DNA of 64,000 nt from positions 124,001-188,000 of the forward strand of contig CAVZTR010000004.1 in NCBI GenBank assembly GCA_963778225.1, in the 5' to 3' direction. The stretch comes from JAGVSR01 sp963778225 (lineage in GTDB: Bacteria; Pseudomonadota; Alphaproteobacteria; Rhizobiales; Hyphomicrobiaceae). The notes below the pieces were generated by a model, which worked only from the letters and a program-made list of their open reading frames with translations, did not search any database and was not told where the DNA came from. Position numbers and translations under genes: made by a program. Position 1 is the stretch's first letter. Each line of letters starts with the position of its first letter. Shown here in pieces: positions 34,955 through 45,463 of the stretch.

Positions 34955-35826
34955 GGCTGTTTCGCCTCGGTGGCGGCGAGCAAAGCTTTGGCGAGCGTGC
35001 GCCAGCGCGGCTCATCCGTCTTTTCCCCGACCGAGTCTTCGAGGGCGACCATGAGCGTGCCGATGTTGACGCGCGGCTGGCCACGTCGTTCGAGATCGGC
35101 GCTCAGGTATTTCACGAATGTCTTCAGTTCCTCACGCGTGGAGATGTTGGCGGCTGCCGCATGCAGGCCATCGACATCCCGATCGGCATTTGGCGTGACC
35201 GGTGCGGCCGAAAGATCGCCGAGGACCGCTTTGCGGAAGGCGTCGAACGCGCGGGTACGATGGGAGATTGCGTATTTGTCGGCCGGCTCCATTTCACCGA
35301 ATGTGGTGTCGTGACCATCAGGGGCGAACATCGGATCGTAACCGAAGCCATTGCCGCCACGCGGCGGCCAGACCAGATGGCCGAAGACTTTGCCTTCGAA
35401 AGTTGCGACGTCGCCATCGGGCCAAGCGAGGCAGAGGACTGAAACGAAATTGGCGCGTGGACCGGGTGCGGCCCAGCCGTGGCGCGCCGTGATTTCGTGG
35501 GCGACTTTCTCCATCGCGAGGCCGAAGTCTTTTTGCGGGCCGGCCCAGCGCGCGGAATAGATCCCCGGCGCACCGCCAAGACAGTCGACTTCGAGCCCGC
35601 TGTCGTCAGCGAGTGCGGGAAGGTTTGCACCCTTGGCGGCGGCGACCGCTTTCAGCTTCGCGTTACCCTCGAAGGTGAGTTCGGTTTCCTCGGGCTCCTC
35701 GAGATCCAGCGCACTCGCCGAGATCGCTTCGAGGCCATAGGGCGCGATGAGCTGGTTGATCTCCCAGACCTTGCCCTTGTTGTGGCTCGCGACGACGAGC
35801 TTGGTTCCGCGTGTGAGGGTGCGCAT
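34951..35826 (-). CDS. rdgB: dITP/XTP pyrophosphatase RdgB with extra C-terminal domain
   Basis: Removes non-canonical purine nucleotides (dITP, XTP). Residues 1-205 are a complete Ham1/RdgB domain: LVVASHNKGKVWEINQL, TFEGNAKLKAVAAAK, ALADDSGLEVDCLGGAPGIYSARW, GGNGFGYDPMFAP and SHRTRAFDAF. The protein then continues for some 85 residues (206-291) where RdgB normally stops. This tail has the pattern ISTREELKTFVKYLSADLE ... PRWRTLAKALLAA, resembling stand-alone small DUF7660-type proteins (recalled, not searched). The tail is in frame with no sign of a frameshift. The gene is 9 nt after rph and overlaps hemW by 4 nt. Confidence 0.92.
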   Translation of the reverse strand: MRTLTRGTKLVVASHNKGKVWEINQLIAPYGLEAISASALDLEEPEETELTFEGNAKLKAVAAAKGANLPALADDSGLEVDCLGGAPGIYSARWAGPQKDFGLAMEKVAHEITARHGWAAPGPRANFVSVLCLAWPDGDVATFEGKVFGHLVWPPRGGNGFGYDPMFAPDGHDTTFGEMEPADKYAISHRTRAFDAFRKAVLGDLSAAPVTPNADRDVDGLHAAAANISTREELKTFVKYLSADLERRGQPRVNIGTLMVALEDSVGEKTDEPRWRTLAKALLAATEAKQP

Positions 35827-35835
35827 TCGGCTGAC

Positions 35836-36549
35836 TCAAGCCACCGTGATCTTTTGGAGCTGCACGAGTTCGGAGATGCCTTTGCGTGCGAGGACCATGA
35901 GGCCGTCGAAGCTTTCCTGTGAGAACGCTGTCGTTTCGGCCGTTCCTTGCACCTCGACGATGCCACCCGCGCCGGTCATGACGAAGTTCGAGTCGGCATC
36001 AGCGGTGGAGTCTTCGGCGTAGTCGAGGTCGAGGACTGGGGTGCCGCGATAGAGGCCGCACGAGACGGCGGCGACCTGGTCGCGCAGGACGCCGTCCTTC
36101 ACCATGTCGCGCACCTTCATCCACTGGATGCAGTCGTAGAGCGCGACCCAGGCGCCGGTGATGGCTGCCGTGCGCGTGCCACCATCGGCCTGAATGACAT
36201 CGCAATCGACGGTAATCTGGCGTTCGCCCAGTTTTTGCAGATCGACCACGGCGCGGAGTGCCCGGCCGATGAGACGCTGGATTTCCTGCGTACGGCCGGA
36301 CGGATGGCCAGACGTGACTTCGCGGCGGGTGCGTTCGGACGTGGCGCGGGGCAACATGGAGTATTCCGCCGTTACCCACCCGCGGCCCTGACCCTTCAGC
36401 CACGGCGGCACCCGTTCTTCGAGGCTGGCCATGCAGAGGACGTGGGTGTTGCCGAACTTGATCAGGCACGACCCCTCCGCGTGCATCGAGACTGCCCGTT
36501 CGATGGAGACCCGGCGGAGTTCGTCGGGCTGGCGTTTGGAGGGGCGCAT
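35836..36549 (-). CDS. rph: ribonuclease PH
   Basis: A phosphorolytic 3'-5' exoribonuclease that trims tRNA 3' ends. The 237-residue protein is full length with MRPSKRQPDELRRVSIERAVS at the start, GQGRGWVTAEYSMLPRAT, RTQEIQRLIGRALRAVVDL and the phosphate-binding GERQITVDCDVIQADGGTRTAAI. The frame is open 25 residues upstream, but the ATG at 36549 is the universal start. Divergently arranged with hrcA (167 nt), the classic alphaproteobacterial rph/hrcA configuration. Confidence 0.96.
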   Translation of the reverse strand: MRPSKRQPDELRRVSIERAVSMHAEGSCLIKFGNTHVLCMASLEERVPPWLKGQGRGWVTAEYSMLPRATSERTRREVTSGHPSGRTQEIQRLIGRALRAVVDLQKLGERQITVDCDVIQADGGTRTAAITGAWVALYDCIQWMKVRDMVKDGVLRDQVAAVSCGLYRGTPVLDLDYAEDSTADADSNFVMTGAGGIVEVQGTAETTAFSQESFDGLMVLARKGISELVQLQKITVA

Positions 36550-36716
36550 GAGTGGTCTATACCTTATGATGTTGGGAATTCGGCGCGACCCTAGTCCCGG
36601 GTGTTGCCCGGCGCAACCGCCCACCCATCACGCCCGTTTGACGATGCTACCCCCCATCCCTAGATTTGTGACATAAAGCGGGTTCGCCGCCCCTGGCCGC
36701 CGCGTACCGGAAGTCG

Positions 36717-37763
36717 ATGTCCGAAATCGTCAAGCTCAACGACCGCTCTCGAGCCATCCTGCGCCAAATCGTGGAGAGCTATCTCTCCACCGGCGATCCC
36801 GTGGGTTCGCGCAACCTATCGCGCGTGCTGCCGCTGCATCTGTCACCGGCGTCGATCCGCAACGTCATGGCGGACCTGGAGGAGCTTGGGCTGATCTACG
36901 CACCGCACACCTCGGCGGGACGGCTTCCGACGCAGACGGGGCTACGCATGTTCGTCGACGGTCTGCTCGAGACCGGGGCACTCACGGAAGATGAGCGCAA
37001 ACAGATCGAGGCGCAGATCGCTGCCAGCAGGTCCACCTCGCTGGACAAGGTCCTGGGCGAGGCGGGGGAGATGATCTCCGGGCTCTCGCATTGCGCAGGC
37101 GTGGTGCTGGCGGAAAAGCAGGTTTCTCGGCTGAAGCAAGTCGAATTCGTGCCGCTGGAGCCGACGAAGGCGCTGGCGATCCTCGTAAGCGAGGATGGCG
37201 ATGTGGAGAACCGGATTGTCGACCTGCCACCGGGTGTGTCGGCTTCAGCGCTAATTGAAGCGGCGAATTATCTGAATGCGCATATTCGCGGGCTGACAAT
37301 CACGGAAGCGCGGCAGCGCATTGAGACGGAGTTGCAGACGGCCAAGGCCGAGTTGGATGTGCTGACGCAGAAGGTTGTGACGGCCGGTCTCGCCGAATGG
37401 TCCGGTGCGCTCGACGATCGGCAAAGCCTGATCGTGCGTGGTCAGTCGAATCTTCTGAAGGACCTCACCGCGATCGAGGATCTGGAACGTATTCGTCAGT
37501 TGTTCGACGATCTTGAATCCAAGAGCGAGTTGTCACAAATCCTGGGACTAGCCGAAGGCGGCGAAGGGGTCAGGATTTTCATCGGATCGGAAAACAAACT
37601 GTTTTCAATGTCCGGCTCGTCGCTGATCGTCGCGCCTTTTCACAACCACTCGCGCAAGGTGGTGGGCGTGCTCGGCGTCATCGGCCCGACGCGTCTCAAT
37701 TATGCACGGATCATTCCAATGGTCGATTACACCGCCAAGATCATATCGCGGCTCATCTCTTGA
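36717..37763 (+). CDS. hrcA: heat-inducible transcription repressor HrcA
   Basis: Represses groESL by binding CIRCE operators; GroEL acts as its thermosensor cofactor. The 348-residue protein has the winged-helix N-terminus (LNDRSRAILRQIVESYLSTGDPVGSRNLSR; LSPASIRNVMADLEELGLI) and HTSAGRLPTQTGLRMFVDGL. The C-terminal GAF-like domain has VRIFIGSEN, SSLIVAPFHNHSRKVVGVLGVIGPTRLNYARIIPMV. No CIRCE inverted repeat was found in the flanking regions of this locus, so its targets lie elsewhere (groESL is not in the window). grpE follows by 87 nt and is probably cotranscribed. Confidence 0.96.
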   Translation: MSEIVKLNDRSRAILRQIVESYLSTGDPVGSRNLSRVLPLHLSPASIRNVMADLEELGLIYAPHTSAGRLPTQTGLRMFVDGLLETGALTEDERKQIEAQIAASRSTSLDKVLGEAGEMISGLSHCAGVVLAEKQVSRLKQVEFVPLEPTKALAILVSEDGDVENRIVDLPPGVSASALIEAANYLNAHIRGLTITEARQRIETELQTAKAELDVLTQKVVTAGLAEWSGALDDRQSLIVRGQSNLLKDLTAIEDLERIRQLFDDLESKSELSQILGLAEGGEGVRIFIGSENKLFSMSGSSLIVAPFHNHSRKVVGVLGVIGPTRLNYARIIPMVDYTAKIISRLIS

Positions 37764-37850
37764 GTTGCCTCGTCTCTTGATTTTTTCCGGCCTTCGGCCG
37801 ATACCGCGACATCCATCAGAACCAGATCAGAAGAGAGCGATCGAGCCCCC

Positions 37851-38516
37851 ATGTCCGATCCGAATAGCACGCCCGATCCGAACGCCGCAGCTAACGAACA
37901 GGAGCAGCCGTCCGAGGCTCAGTCCGCTGACTTTGGAGCGGAACAGCTGAAGGCCATCATCGGCGCTCTCCAGGACGATCTGGCGAAGGCGAACGAGGAA
38001 CTCGCCAAGGCGAAGACCGAGACGCTGCGCCTCGTGGCCGACATGGATAACCTGCGCAAGCGCACCGATCGCGAAAAGATCGAGACGGCGAAGTTCGCAA
38101 TCTCGAAGTTTGCTCTCGATATCATCGACGTGGCCGACAACTTCGAACGCGCCATGGCCGCTGTTCCGGCTGGCGCTGCCGAGGCAGATCCGGCCCTGGC
38201 CACCCTCGTGGAAGGTGTCGGGATGATCGACGGCCAGTTGAAGGGGGTTCTCGAGCGCCATGGCGTCAAGCGCATCTGGCCCGAGGGGGAGATGTTCAAC
38301 CCACATCTCCATCAGCCCATGATGCAACACGAGCGTTCGGACGTGCCGCAAGGCACCATCTTGCAGGTGTTCCAGGCCGGCTATGTCATCGAAGAACGCG
38401 TGATCCGCCCGGCTGTCGTCGTCACTGCCAAGGGCGGACCGAAGCCCGGCAAGCCCGACGCGGGCAATGGCGCCGAAACAGCTCCACCGGCCGAAGATCC
38501 GTCGAATAGCGAGTGA
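37851..38516 (+). CDS. grpE: nucleotide exchange factor GrpE
   Basis: Releases ADP from DnaK. The 221-residue protein begins with an acidic, disordered N-terminus, then the long coiled coil (LQDDLAKANEELAKAKTETLRLVADMDNLRKRT), the four-helix region with FALDIIDVADNFERAM, and the beta-wing domain ending FNPHLHQPMMQHE ... GTILQVFQAGYVIEERVIRPAVVVTAKG. It belongs to the hrcA-grpE unit; dnaK is separated from it by the EamA/alkB pair. A CGGCC-TTC-GGCCG hairpin occurs in the hrcA-grpE gap. Confidence 0.96.
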   Translation: MSDPNSTPDPNAAANEQEQPSEAQSADFGAEQLKAIIGALQDDLAKANEELAKAKTETLRLVADMDNLRKRTDREKIETAKFAISKFALDIIDVADNFERAMAAVPAGAAEADPALATLVEGVGMIDGQLKGVLERHGVKRIWPEGEMFNPHLHQPMMQHERSDVPQGTILQVFQAGYVIEERVIRPAVVVTAKGGPKPGKPDAGNGAETAPPAEDPSNSE

Positions 38517-38619
38517 GCGGTCAAGGCTCGTTTCATCTGGCGGGGTTGCAATTCCGGGGCCGAGGTACTCTCGCACGGTCTTGTGCTGACGTTGCTACAC
38601 TCTGCTAGAGTTTGCCGGA

Positions 38620-39513
38620 ATGACACGCCTCCAGGCTGATTTCGTCTTGTTGTTCTCTGCCGCGCTGTGGGGCGTCGCGTTCTATTTCCAAAAAGATGCG
38701 ATGTCGCATGTTGGCCCGTGGACGTTCATCGCGTCGCGGGCGGGGCTTGCGGTTCTGGTGCTCGCACCGTTGGCGTATTTCGAGACTAGACGCGCCGCGG
38801 CACGCCCTGCCCCTGCCGGCCTCTCGCGTCTGGCTGTCCAATGCGGGGCGGCGTTTCTCGCCGCGGCGTTCCTGCAGCAGGAAGGCTTGCGAACCGCATC
38901 CGTCACGAACACAGGATTCTTGACGTCCCTCTACGTGGTGTTCACGCCTATTGTAACGTGGATCTTGTCGTCCACCTATCCACCGCGACTGGTGTGGCCG
39001 GCGATCGGGATGTCGTTCGTCGGCACATGGCTACTCGGCGGCGGGACGATCGGCGGACTGGGCACCGGTGAATTGCTGGTGATGGTAGGGGCCCTGTTCT
39101 GGGCCACCCATTGCGTGCTTACGGGCAAGGCGAGCCATTTCGAGCGGCCGCTCACCTACACCGTGATCCAGTTCACGGTCGTGACGGTTTGCGCGACGGT
39201 CGCGGCTCTCGTCCTCGAGCGGCCGACGCTGGACGCACTGCACGGTGCGGCAGTGCCGATCCTGTTCGTGGGTCTTGTCTCGACGGCCTTGACCTATACC
39301 CTCTTTACCATCGCGATCCGTCACACGACGCCGCCGGAAGCGGCTGTCATCCTGTCCGCAGAAAGTTTGTTTGCTGCGGCGGCGGGCGCCTTGATGCTTG
39401 GAGAGCGGCTGAGCCCAATATCGTGGTTCGGCGCCGGATTGATGATCGCGGCAGTCTTGCTTGTCCAGCTGGGTCCGTGGATCAGCCGAGCCGCGTCACG
39501 CGCCGCAGCGTGA
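38620..39513 (+). CDS. EamA/DMT-family transporter
   Basis: A 297-residue ten-helix permease of the drug/metabolite transporter superfamily. The two EamA repeats are visible: LFSAALWGVAFYFQKDAMSH through LSSTYPPRLVWPAIGMSFVGTWLLGG, then ELLVMVGALFWATHCVLTGK through SLFAAAAGALMLGERLSPISWFGAGLMIAAVLLV. The helix-end glutamate in MLGERLSP is family-typical. Substrate cannot be inferred. The 3' end overlaps convergent alkB by 32 bp. Confidence 0.88.
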   Translation: MTRLQADFVLLFSAALWGVAFYFQKDAMSHVGPWTFIASRAGLAVLVLAPLAYFETRRAAARPAPAGLSRLAVQCGAAFLAAAFLQQEGLRTASVTNTGFLTSLYVVFTPIVTWILSSTYPPRLVWPAIGMSFVGTWLLGGGTIGGLGTGELLVMVGALFWATHCVLTGKASHFERPLTYTVIQFTVVTVCATVAALVLERPTLDALHGAAVPILFVGLVSTALTYTLFTIAIRHTTPPEAAVILSAESLFAAAAGALMLGERLSPISWFGAGLMIAAVLLVQLGPWISRAASRAAA

Positions 39514-40147
39514 GGTTGATGCGGCCGCCGCCGGGTACGAGATCCGAGGTTCCGGGCAGAATTCGATCGATGCCATGAAAGGCGAAACGGGCGAGGCCAC
39601 CGAGCAGGCACACATCACCCGAGCGGAGTGTGACCCGCACTTTGGGATCACCGCGCTTACTCCCGCCGACATGGAATATTGCATCATCGCCCAGCGATAC
39701 GGATAGAACCGGGGCGCGCGGCTCATCTTCGTCCTTGTCGCGGTGGGAGCCCATCTTCGCACCGGCCGGATAATGGTTGATCAGACAGGCTTCAGGCGGG
39801 CCATCGAACGCGGCATGGTCGCGCCACAGGTCGAGCAGCCTCTGGGGCATCGGGGGCCAAGGTCGGCCGGTTTCGATGTGGGTGGCCTGATAACGGTAGC
39901 CGCGCTCCTTATCCGATACCCACCCCAGCGGACCGCAGTTGGTCATCTTCACCGAAAAGGGCTGTCCGGTTTTGGGCATGCGGGGCTGGAACAGCGGAGC
40001 GGATAACATCACATCCTCGATGTCGGCCAACAGCGCCTTCTGCTCGGCGCTCGTTAAGGCCCCTGCAATCAGGCGAAAGCCTTCCGGAAGCGCGGCGAGT
40101 GGGCCCGAAGACGTCTTTGTTGCTGGATTTTTTGCCGAGATGGCCAT
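39482..40147 (-). CDS. alkB: alkylated DNA repair dioxygenase AlkB
   Basis: An Fe(II)/2-oxoglutarate dioxygenase that reverses N1-methyladenine and N3-methylcytosine. The 221-residue protein has the iron ligands His135 and Asp137 in SHRDKDE and His191 in AFHGIDR, plus the 2-oxoglutarate arginines in RINLTLRR (Arg209 and Arg215). LINHYPAGAKMG upstream of the HxD motif is also typical. Start at 40147 (GGAGACACTA before the ATG); a frame open to 40222 was rejected. Its last 32 bp overlap the transporter gene in antisense. Confidence 0.93.
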   Translation of the reverse strand: MAISAKNPATKTSSGPLAALPEGFRLIAGALTSAEQKALLADIEDVMLSAPLFQPRMPKTGQPFSVKMTNCGPLGWVSDKERGYRYQATHIETGRPWPPMPQRLLDLWRDHAAFDGPPEACLINHYPAGAKMGSHRDKDEDEPRAPVLSVSLGDDAIFHVGGSKRGDPKVRVTLRSGDVCLLGGLARFAFHGIDRILPGTSDLVPGGGRINLTLRRVTRLG

Positions 40148-40226
40148 TAGTGTCTCCGTTGGTGTGCGGCAGTGTGCGGCATCCTGGCCACGACAGATTT
40201 TAGTCACGGCGGCGTGATCCACTCCC

Positions 40227-40254
40227 GTTGCACCCCTCTAAAACCGCCCTATAT
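40227..40254 (+). promoter_or_regulatory. RpoH-type heat-shock promoter upstream of dnaK
   Basis: GTTG at 40227-40230 and CTATAT at 40249-40254 are separated by 18 nt, matching the alphaproteobacterial RpoH pattern CTTG-N17/18-CTATAT in nine of ten positions. Position about 130 nt before the dnaK start. It also lies just upstream of (divergent to) alkB, and could be read as an alkB-side artefact, but orientation fits dnaK. Confidence 0.6.
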
Positions 40255-40386
40255 ACGTGACCACCACGTCTCATTAACTCCCCTGGGGACCGCAGCGGCT
40301 CCGGCCCTCTCTAACGGGCGCGGGGCGGTACCGGATGCCATGACAAGGGTCCTGGCGGTTCGCCACAACGAAAAAGGAAGTTCACC

Positions 40387-42306
<1,920 letters not shown>

Positions 42307-42317
42307 TCTCAGACATC

Positions 42318-42346
42318 CCGCCCTGCCGCCTCGTGCGGCGGGGCGG
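42318..42346 (+). terminator. hairpin between dnaK and dnaJ
   Basis: A 12-bp GC-rich stem (42318-42329 with 42335-42346, one T-G pair) around a CTCGT loop, followed by TTTG. It probably attenuates read-through from dnaK so that dnaJ is made in smaller amounts; the short T-run makes full termination unlikely. Confidence 0.55.
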
Positions 42347-42482
42347 TTTGCGGTCCCGGCGGCCGATCGCGCACGCATTTTGCCGATGTGGCGGCCGCTT
42401 TAGTCTGGACGTCATGCTCGCTGGAACCAGGGCCGTTTTTTCAGAACATTGCCGCCCTTCCCGCCTCGGATAAAACGCCCCT

Positions 42483-43646
42483 ATGGCCAAACGCGATTAC
42501 TATGACGTTCTCGGGGTGCAGCGTGCTGCGAGCGAACAGGATTTGAAATCCGCGTTTCGCAGGCTCGCCAAGGATCACCATCCCGACCGCAATCCCGGCG
42601 ACACGGATGCGGAACAGAAATTCAAAGAATTGAACGAGGCCTATGAGGTCTTGAAGGACCCGCAAAAGCGGGCAGCCTACGACCGTTTCGGGCACGCGGC
42701 CTTCGACGGTGGCATGGGCGGACGCGGTGGGGGCGGCGCCGGTTTCGGGCCCGACTTCGCATCATCGATGTCGGACATCTTCGACGATCTTTTCGGCGAG
42801 TTCATGGGCGGCCGTCGTGGTGGCGGCGGCGGTGGTGGCCAGCAGCGGCGTTCGGGGCGCGAGCGCGGGGCCGACCTGCGCTACAACATGGAAATTACGC
42901 TCGACGATGCTTTCGCGGGCAAAACCGCGCAAGTTCGCGTGCCGACCAGCATCGTCTGCGAGACCTGTTCGGGGACCGGCGCCAAGGCTGGAACCAAGCC
43001 CGTGACATGCGGCACGTGCGGCGGAGCCGGCAAGGTTCGTGCGAGCCAGGGCTTCTTCACCATCGAGCGGACGTGCCCCACCTGCCAGGGCCGCGGCGAG
43101 ACGATCGCCGACCCCTGCTCCGCGTGCAACGGAGCCGGACGCGTCGTGAAGGAGCGCACGCTGTCGGTCAACATTCCGGCAGGCGTCGAAGACGGAACGC
43201 GTATTCGCCTCAGTGGCGAGGGTGAGGCCGGGTTACGTGGTGGCCCCGCAGGGGATCTCTACATTTTCCTTTCGATCAAGCCGCACGAGTTTTTTCAGCG
43301 CGACGGGGCGGACGTATTCTGCCGCGTGCCGATCTCGATGACGACGGCTGCGCTCGGTGGGCAGATCGAGGTGCCAACCCTCGATGGCACGATGAGCCGC
43401 GTGAAAGTTCCCGAAGGAACCGAGACCGGCAAGCAGTTTCGCTTGAAGGGCAAGGGCATGCCTGTCCTGCGGTCGAACGCGGCCGGCGACCTCTACATCC
43501 AGGTTGACGTCGAGACGCCCAAGAATCTGTCGCGCAAACAGCGTGAGTTGCTGGAAGAATTCGAGAAGCTCAGTGCCAAGGAAACGAGTCCGGAAAGCAC
43601 GGGGTTTTTTGCGCGCATGAAGGATCTTTTCGGTGGCGAAGGTTGA
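42483..43646 (+). CDS. dnaJ: co-chaperone DnaJ (Hsp40, type I)
   Basis: The 387-residue J-protein stimulating DnaK ATPase. The J domain has the HPD tripeptide in LAKDHHPDRNPG, followed by a Gly/Phe-rich linker unusually rich in Gly and Arg (GGRRGGGGGGGQ). Four CxxCxGxG-type zinc repeats follow (CETCSGTG, CGTCGGAG, CPTCQGRG, CSACNGAG), then the C-terminal substrate-binding domain. The end is complete. Located downstream of dnaK. Confidence 0.97.
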   Translation: MAKRDYYDVLGVQRAASEQDLKSAFRRLAKDHHPDRNPGDTDAEQKFKELNEAYEVLKDPQKRAAYDRFGHAAFDGGMGGRGGGGAGFGPDFASSMSDIFDDLFGEFMGGRRGGGGGGGQQRRSGRERGADLRYNMEITLDDAFAGKTAQVRVPTSIVCETCSGTGAKAGTKPVTCGTCGGAGKVRASQGFFTIERTCPTCQGRGETIADPCSACNGAGRVVKERTLSVNIPAGVEDGTRIRLSGEGEAGLRGGPAGDLYIFLSIKPHEFFQRDGADVFCRVPISMTTAALGGQIEVPTLDGTMSRVKVPEGTETGKQFRLKGKGMPVLRSNAAGDLYIQVDVETPKNLSRKQRELLEEFEKLSAKETSPESTGFFARMKDLFGGEG

Positions 43647-43749
43647 CGCCGTCGGGGCTTGGAACCGGCTGGCATCCGCCGCGCCTTGCTGATCAACCAT
43701 CGTCCGGGCTCTCCGCTTCCGGCGGCTCGGCAGCATCAAGGGATGTGCA

Positions 43750-44346
43750 ATGTCCGTCACGCCGAATGCTCCTCGATTGTTGTTCTTCGCCGGTTCGGCC
43801 CGGACGGGCTCGCACAATATGCGTCTTGCACGGCTTGGCGCGACGATTGCGGAAGCGAACGGCATCGCTGCGACGTTTGCCGATCTCGGCGATTACGCGA
43901 TGCCGCTCTACGACGCGGATTTGCAAAACACCGAAGGCATCCCTGATAATGCCCGGAAATTTGAAGCGCTTATGAGGGTTCACACGGGCGTCTTCATCGC
44001 GTGCCCGGAGTACAACGCTTCCATCACCCCGCTCTTGAAGAACACGCTCGACTGGATGAGCCGCATCAAAAATGAGGGCGAAGAACCACTCGCCGTCTTC
44101 AAGACACGCGTGTTTGCGCTTGGCTCCTCGTCGCCCGGTGGAATGGGCGGGCTGCGCGGCCTCAACACCGCTCGAACGGTTCTCGAATTGGGATTGGGTG
44201 CTTTGGTTTTGCCGGAACAATTTGCTGTTCCGCGGGCCATGGACGCTTACGACGAGCACGGCCACTTGAAGAACAAGGACAGTCAGGAGCAGTTCAAGGG
44301 CTTGATCCAGAAGCTTGCCCGCGCCGCGCACGTGCTGCATGGATAG
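43750..44346 (+). CDS. NADPH-dependent FMN reductase-like flavoprotein
   Basis: A 198-residue flavodoxin-like reductase. The FMN phosphate loop GSARTGSHNMRLA near residue 15, ACPEYNASITPLLKNTLDWMSR (the conserved PEYN motif) and GSSSPGGMGGLRGLNTAR place it in the NADPH_FMN_red/ArsH-like family. Such enzymes reduce quinones, azo dyes or metals with NAD(P)H and protect from one-electron reduction. It is just upstream of pyrF (12 nt), likely cotranscribed, with no functional link evident. Ribosome-binding site AAGGGATGTGCA before ATG is moderate. Confidence 0.88.
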   Translation: MSVTPNAPRLLFFAGSARTGSHNMRLARLGATIAEANGIAATFADLGDYAMPLYDADLQNTEGIPDNARKFEALMRVHTGVFIACPEYNASITPLLKNTLDWMSRIKNEGEEPLAVFKTRVFALGSSSPGGMGGLRGLNTARTVLELGLGALVLPEQFAVPRAMDAYDEHGHLKNKDSQEQFKGLIQKLARAAHVLHG

Positions 44347-44358
44347 TGCACCAACCGG

Positions 44359-45069
44359 ATGTCTGCCATGAGCCACACGCCCGTTAAGGATCGTCTGATC
44401 GTTGCGCTCGATATGCCGACGGTGGAGGAAGCGCAGCGGCTGGTCGCCAAGCTCGACGACGCAGTTTCGTTCTACAAGGTCGGCCTCGAATTGCTTTTTG
44501 CGGGCGGGCTTGATCTTGCCGACAGTTTGATGGCGCAAGGCAAGCGCGTGTTTCTCGATATGAAGCTGCTCGATATCGGCAACACCGTCGAGCGGGCGGT
44601 TTCAAACGCACGCGAACTGGGCGTCGATTTTCTCACCGTGCATGGTCACGATCTGAAGACGTTGCGTGCGGCAGTCGCCGGACGCGGCCCCAGTCAGCTG
44701 AAACTGCTGGCCGTCACCGTCATGACAAACCTGACAGGGGACGATCTGAAGCAGCAGGGTAGTCGCTTCTCACCGGGCGAACTGGTGCTGCACCGCGCCC
44801 AGCTGGCGCATGAAGCTGGGTTTGACGGTGTTATTGCGTCAGGTCAGGAAGCGGCCGCGATCCGCGCCGCCACTAGCCCTGATTTTCTGATCGTCACGCC
44901 TGGCATTCGGCTGGCCGGAAGCACAACGGACGACCAGGAACGCGTCATGACGCCGGAACATGCCATAAGCGCTGGGGCGAACCATATTGTGGTGGGACGG
45001 CCAATCACGCAGGCGGATGATCCCGTGCAAGCCGCACTGACCTTTCACAATCATATCCGGCAGGCCTGA
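44359..45069 (+). CDS. pyrF: orotidine 5'-phosphate decarboxylase
   Basis: Last step of UMP synthesis. The 236-residue type I enzyme has the opening RLIVALDMP, the catalytic Lys-Asp cluster in RVFLDMKLLDIGNTV, LTVHGHD and the phosphate-binding IVTPGIRLAG ... HIVVGRPITQADDP. The start may be ATG at 44359 or at 44368 (MSHTPVKDR). It lies between the FMN reductase gene and the DUF1330 gene, an arrangement seen in related Rhizobiales near dnaJ. Confidence 0.95.
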   Translation: MSAMSHTPVKDRLIVALDMPTVEEAQRLVAKLDDAVSFYKVGLELLFAGGLDLADSLMAQGKRVFLDMKLLDIGNTVERAVSNARELGVDFLTVHGHDLKTLRAAVAGRGPSQLKLLAVTVMTNLTGDDLKQQGSRFSPGELVLHRAQLAHEAGFDGVIASGQEAAAIRAATSPDFLIVTPGIRLAGSTTDDQERVMTPEHAISAGANHIVVGRPITQADDPVQAALTFHNHIRQA

Positions 45070-45169
45070 GCAGGCGCCCGCAGGAGCTTTTCAGTTGGCC
45101 TCGCTTGCAGGCGTGCGTCGCGCGGCTTATGCCTTCCGTCATCTCAATGGTTCAGAGGACGAAAGCAGA

Positions 45170-45457
45170 ATGCCGAAGGGATATGTGATCGCGCACGCCA
45201 CCGTTACGGACGCCGAGAAGTGGGGCCAGTACGTCGCAAAATCGAAGATTGCGCTCGACAAGTATGAAGGCAAACCCATCGTGCGCGGCGGCAAGTGCGA
45301 GATCGTCGAAGGACATGGTGTGGCGCGCAATGTCGTGCTCGAATTTCCAAGCTTCGAGCACGCGATCGGGTATGCGCGTAGCCCCGAATATGCCGAGGCC
45401 AAGGCCCTGCGCCAGGGTGCAGGAACGATCGATATTACCGTCGTCGAGGGCGTTTGA
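45170..45457 (+). CDS. DUF1330 protein
   Basis: A 95-residue ferredoxin-fold (dimeric alpha/beta barrel) protein of the DUF1330 family: KGYVIAHATVTDAEKWGQYVAKS, KPIVRGGKCEIVEG and VVLEFPSFEHAIGYARSPEYAEAKALRQ. These small proteins are widespread and functionally unassigned. The frame is open upstream, but the ATG at 45170 starts the family-typical sequence. Its stop is 6 nt from the trmD start, suggesting cotranscription. Confidence 0.88.
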   Translation: MPKGYVIAHATVTDAEKWGQYVAKSKIALDKYEGKPIVRGGKCEIVEGHGVARNVVLEFPSFEHAIGYARSPEYAEAKALRQGAGTIDITVVEGV

Positions 45458-45463
45458 GGCGCG

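Noticed and set aside
36550..36716. Searched for a CIRCE operator in the rph-hrcA gap
   Set aside because: No TTAGCACTC-N9-GAGTGCTAA-like inverted repeat is present; autoregulation by HrcA is therefore not claimed.
37771..37802. Possible RpoH promoter before grpE (CTTG at 37776)
   Set aside because: No acceptable CTATAT-like element at 17-18 nt spacing; the region instead forms a small hairpin.
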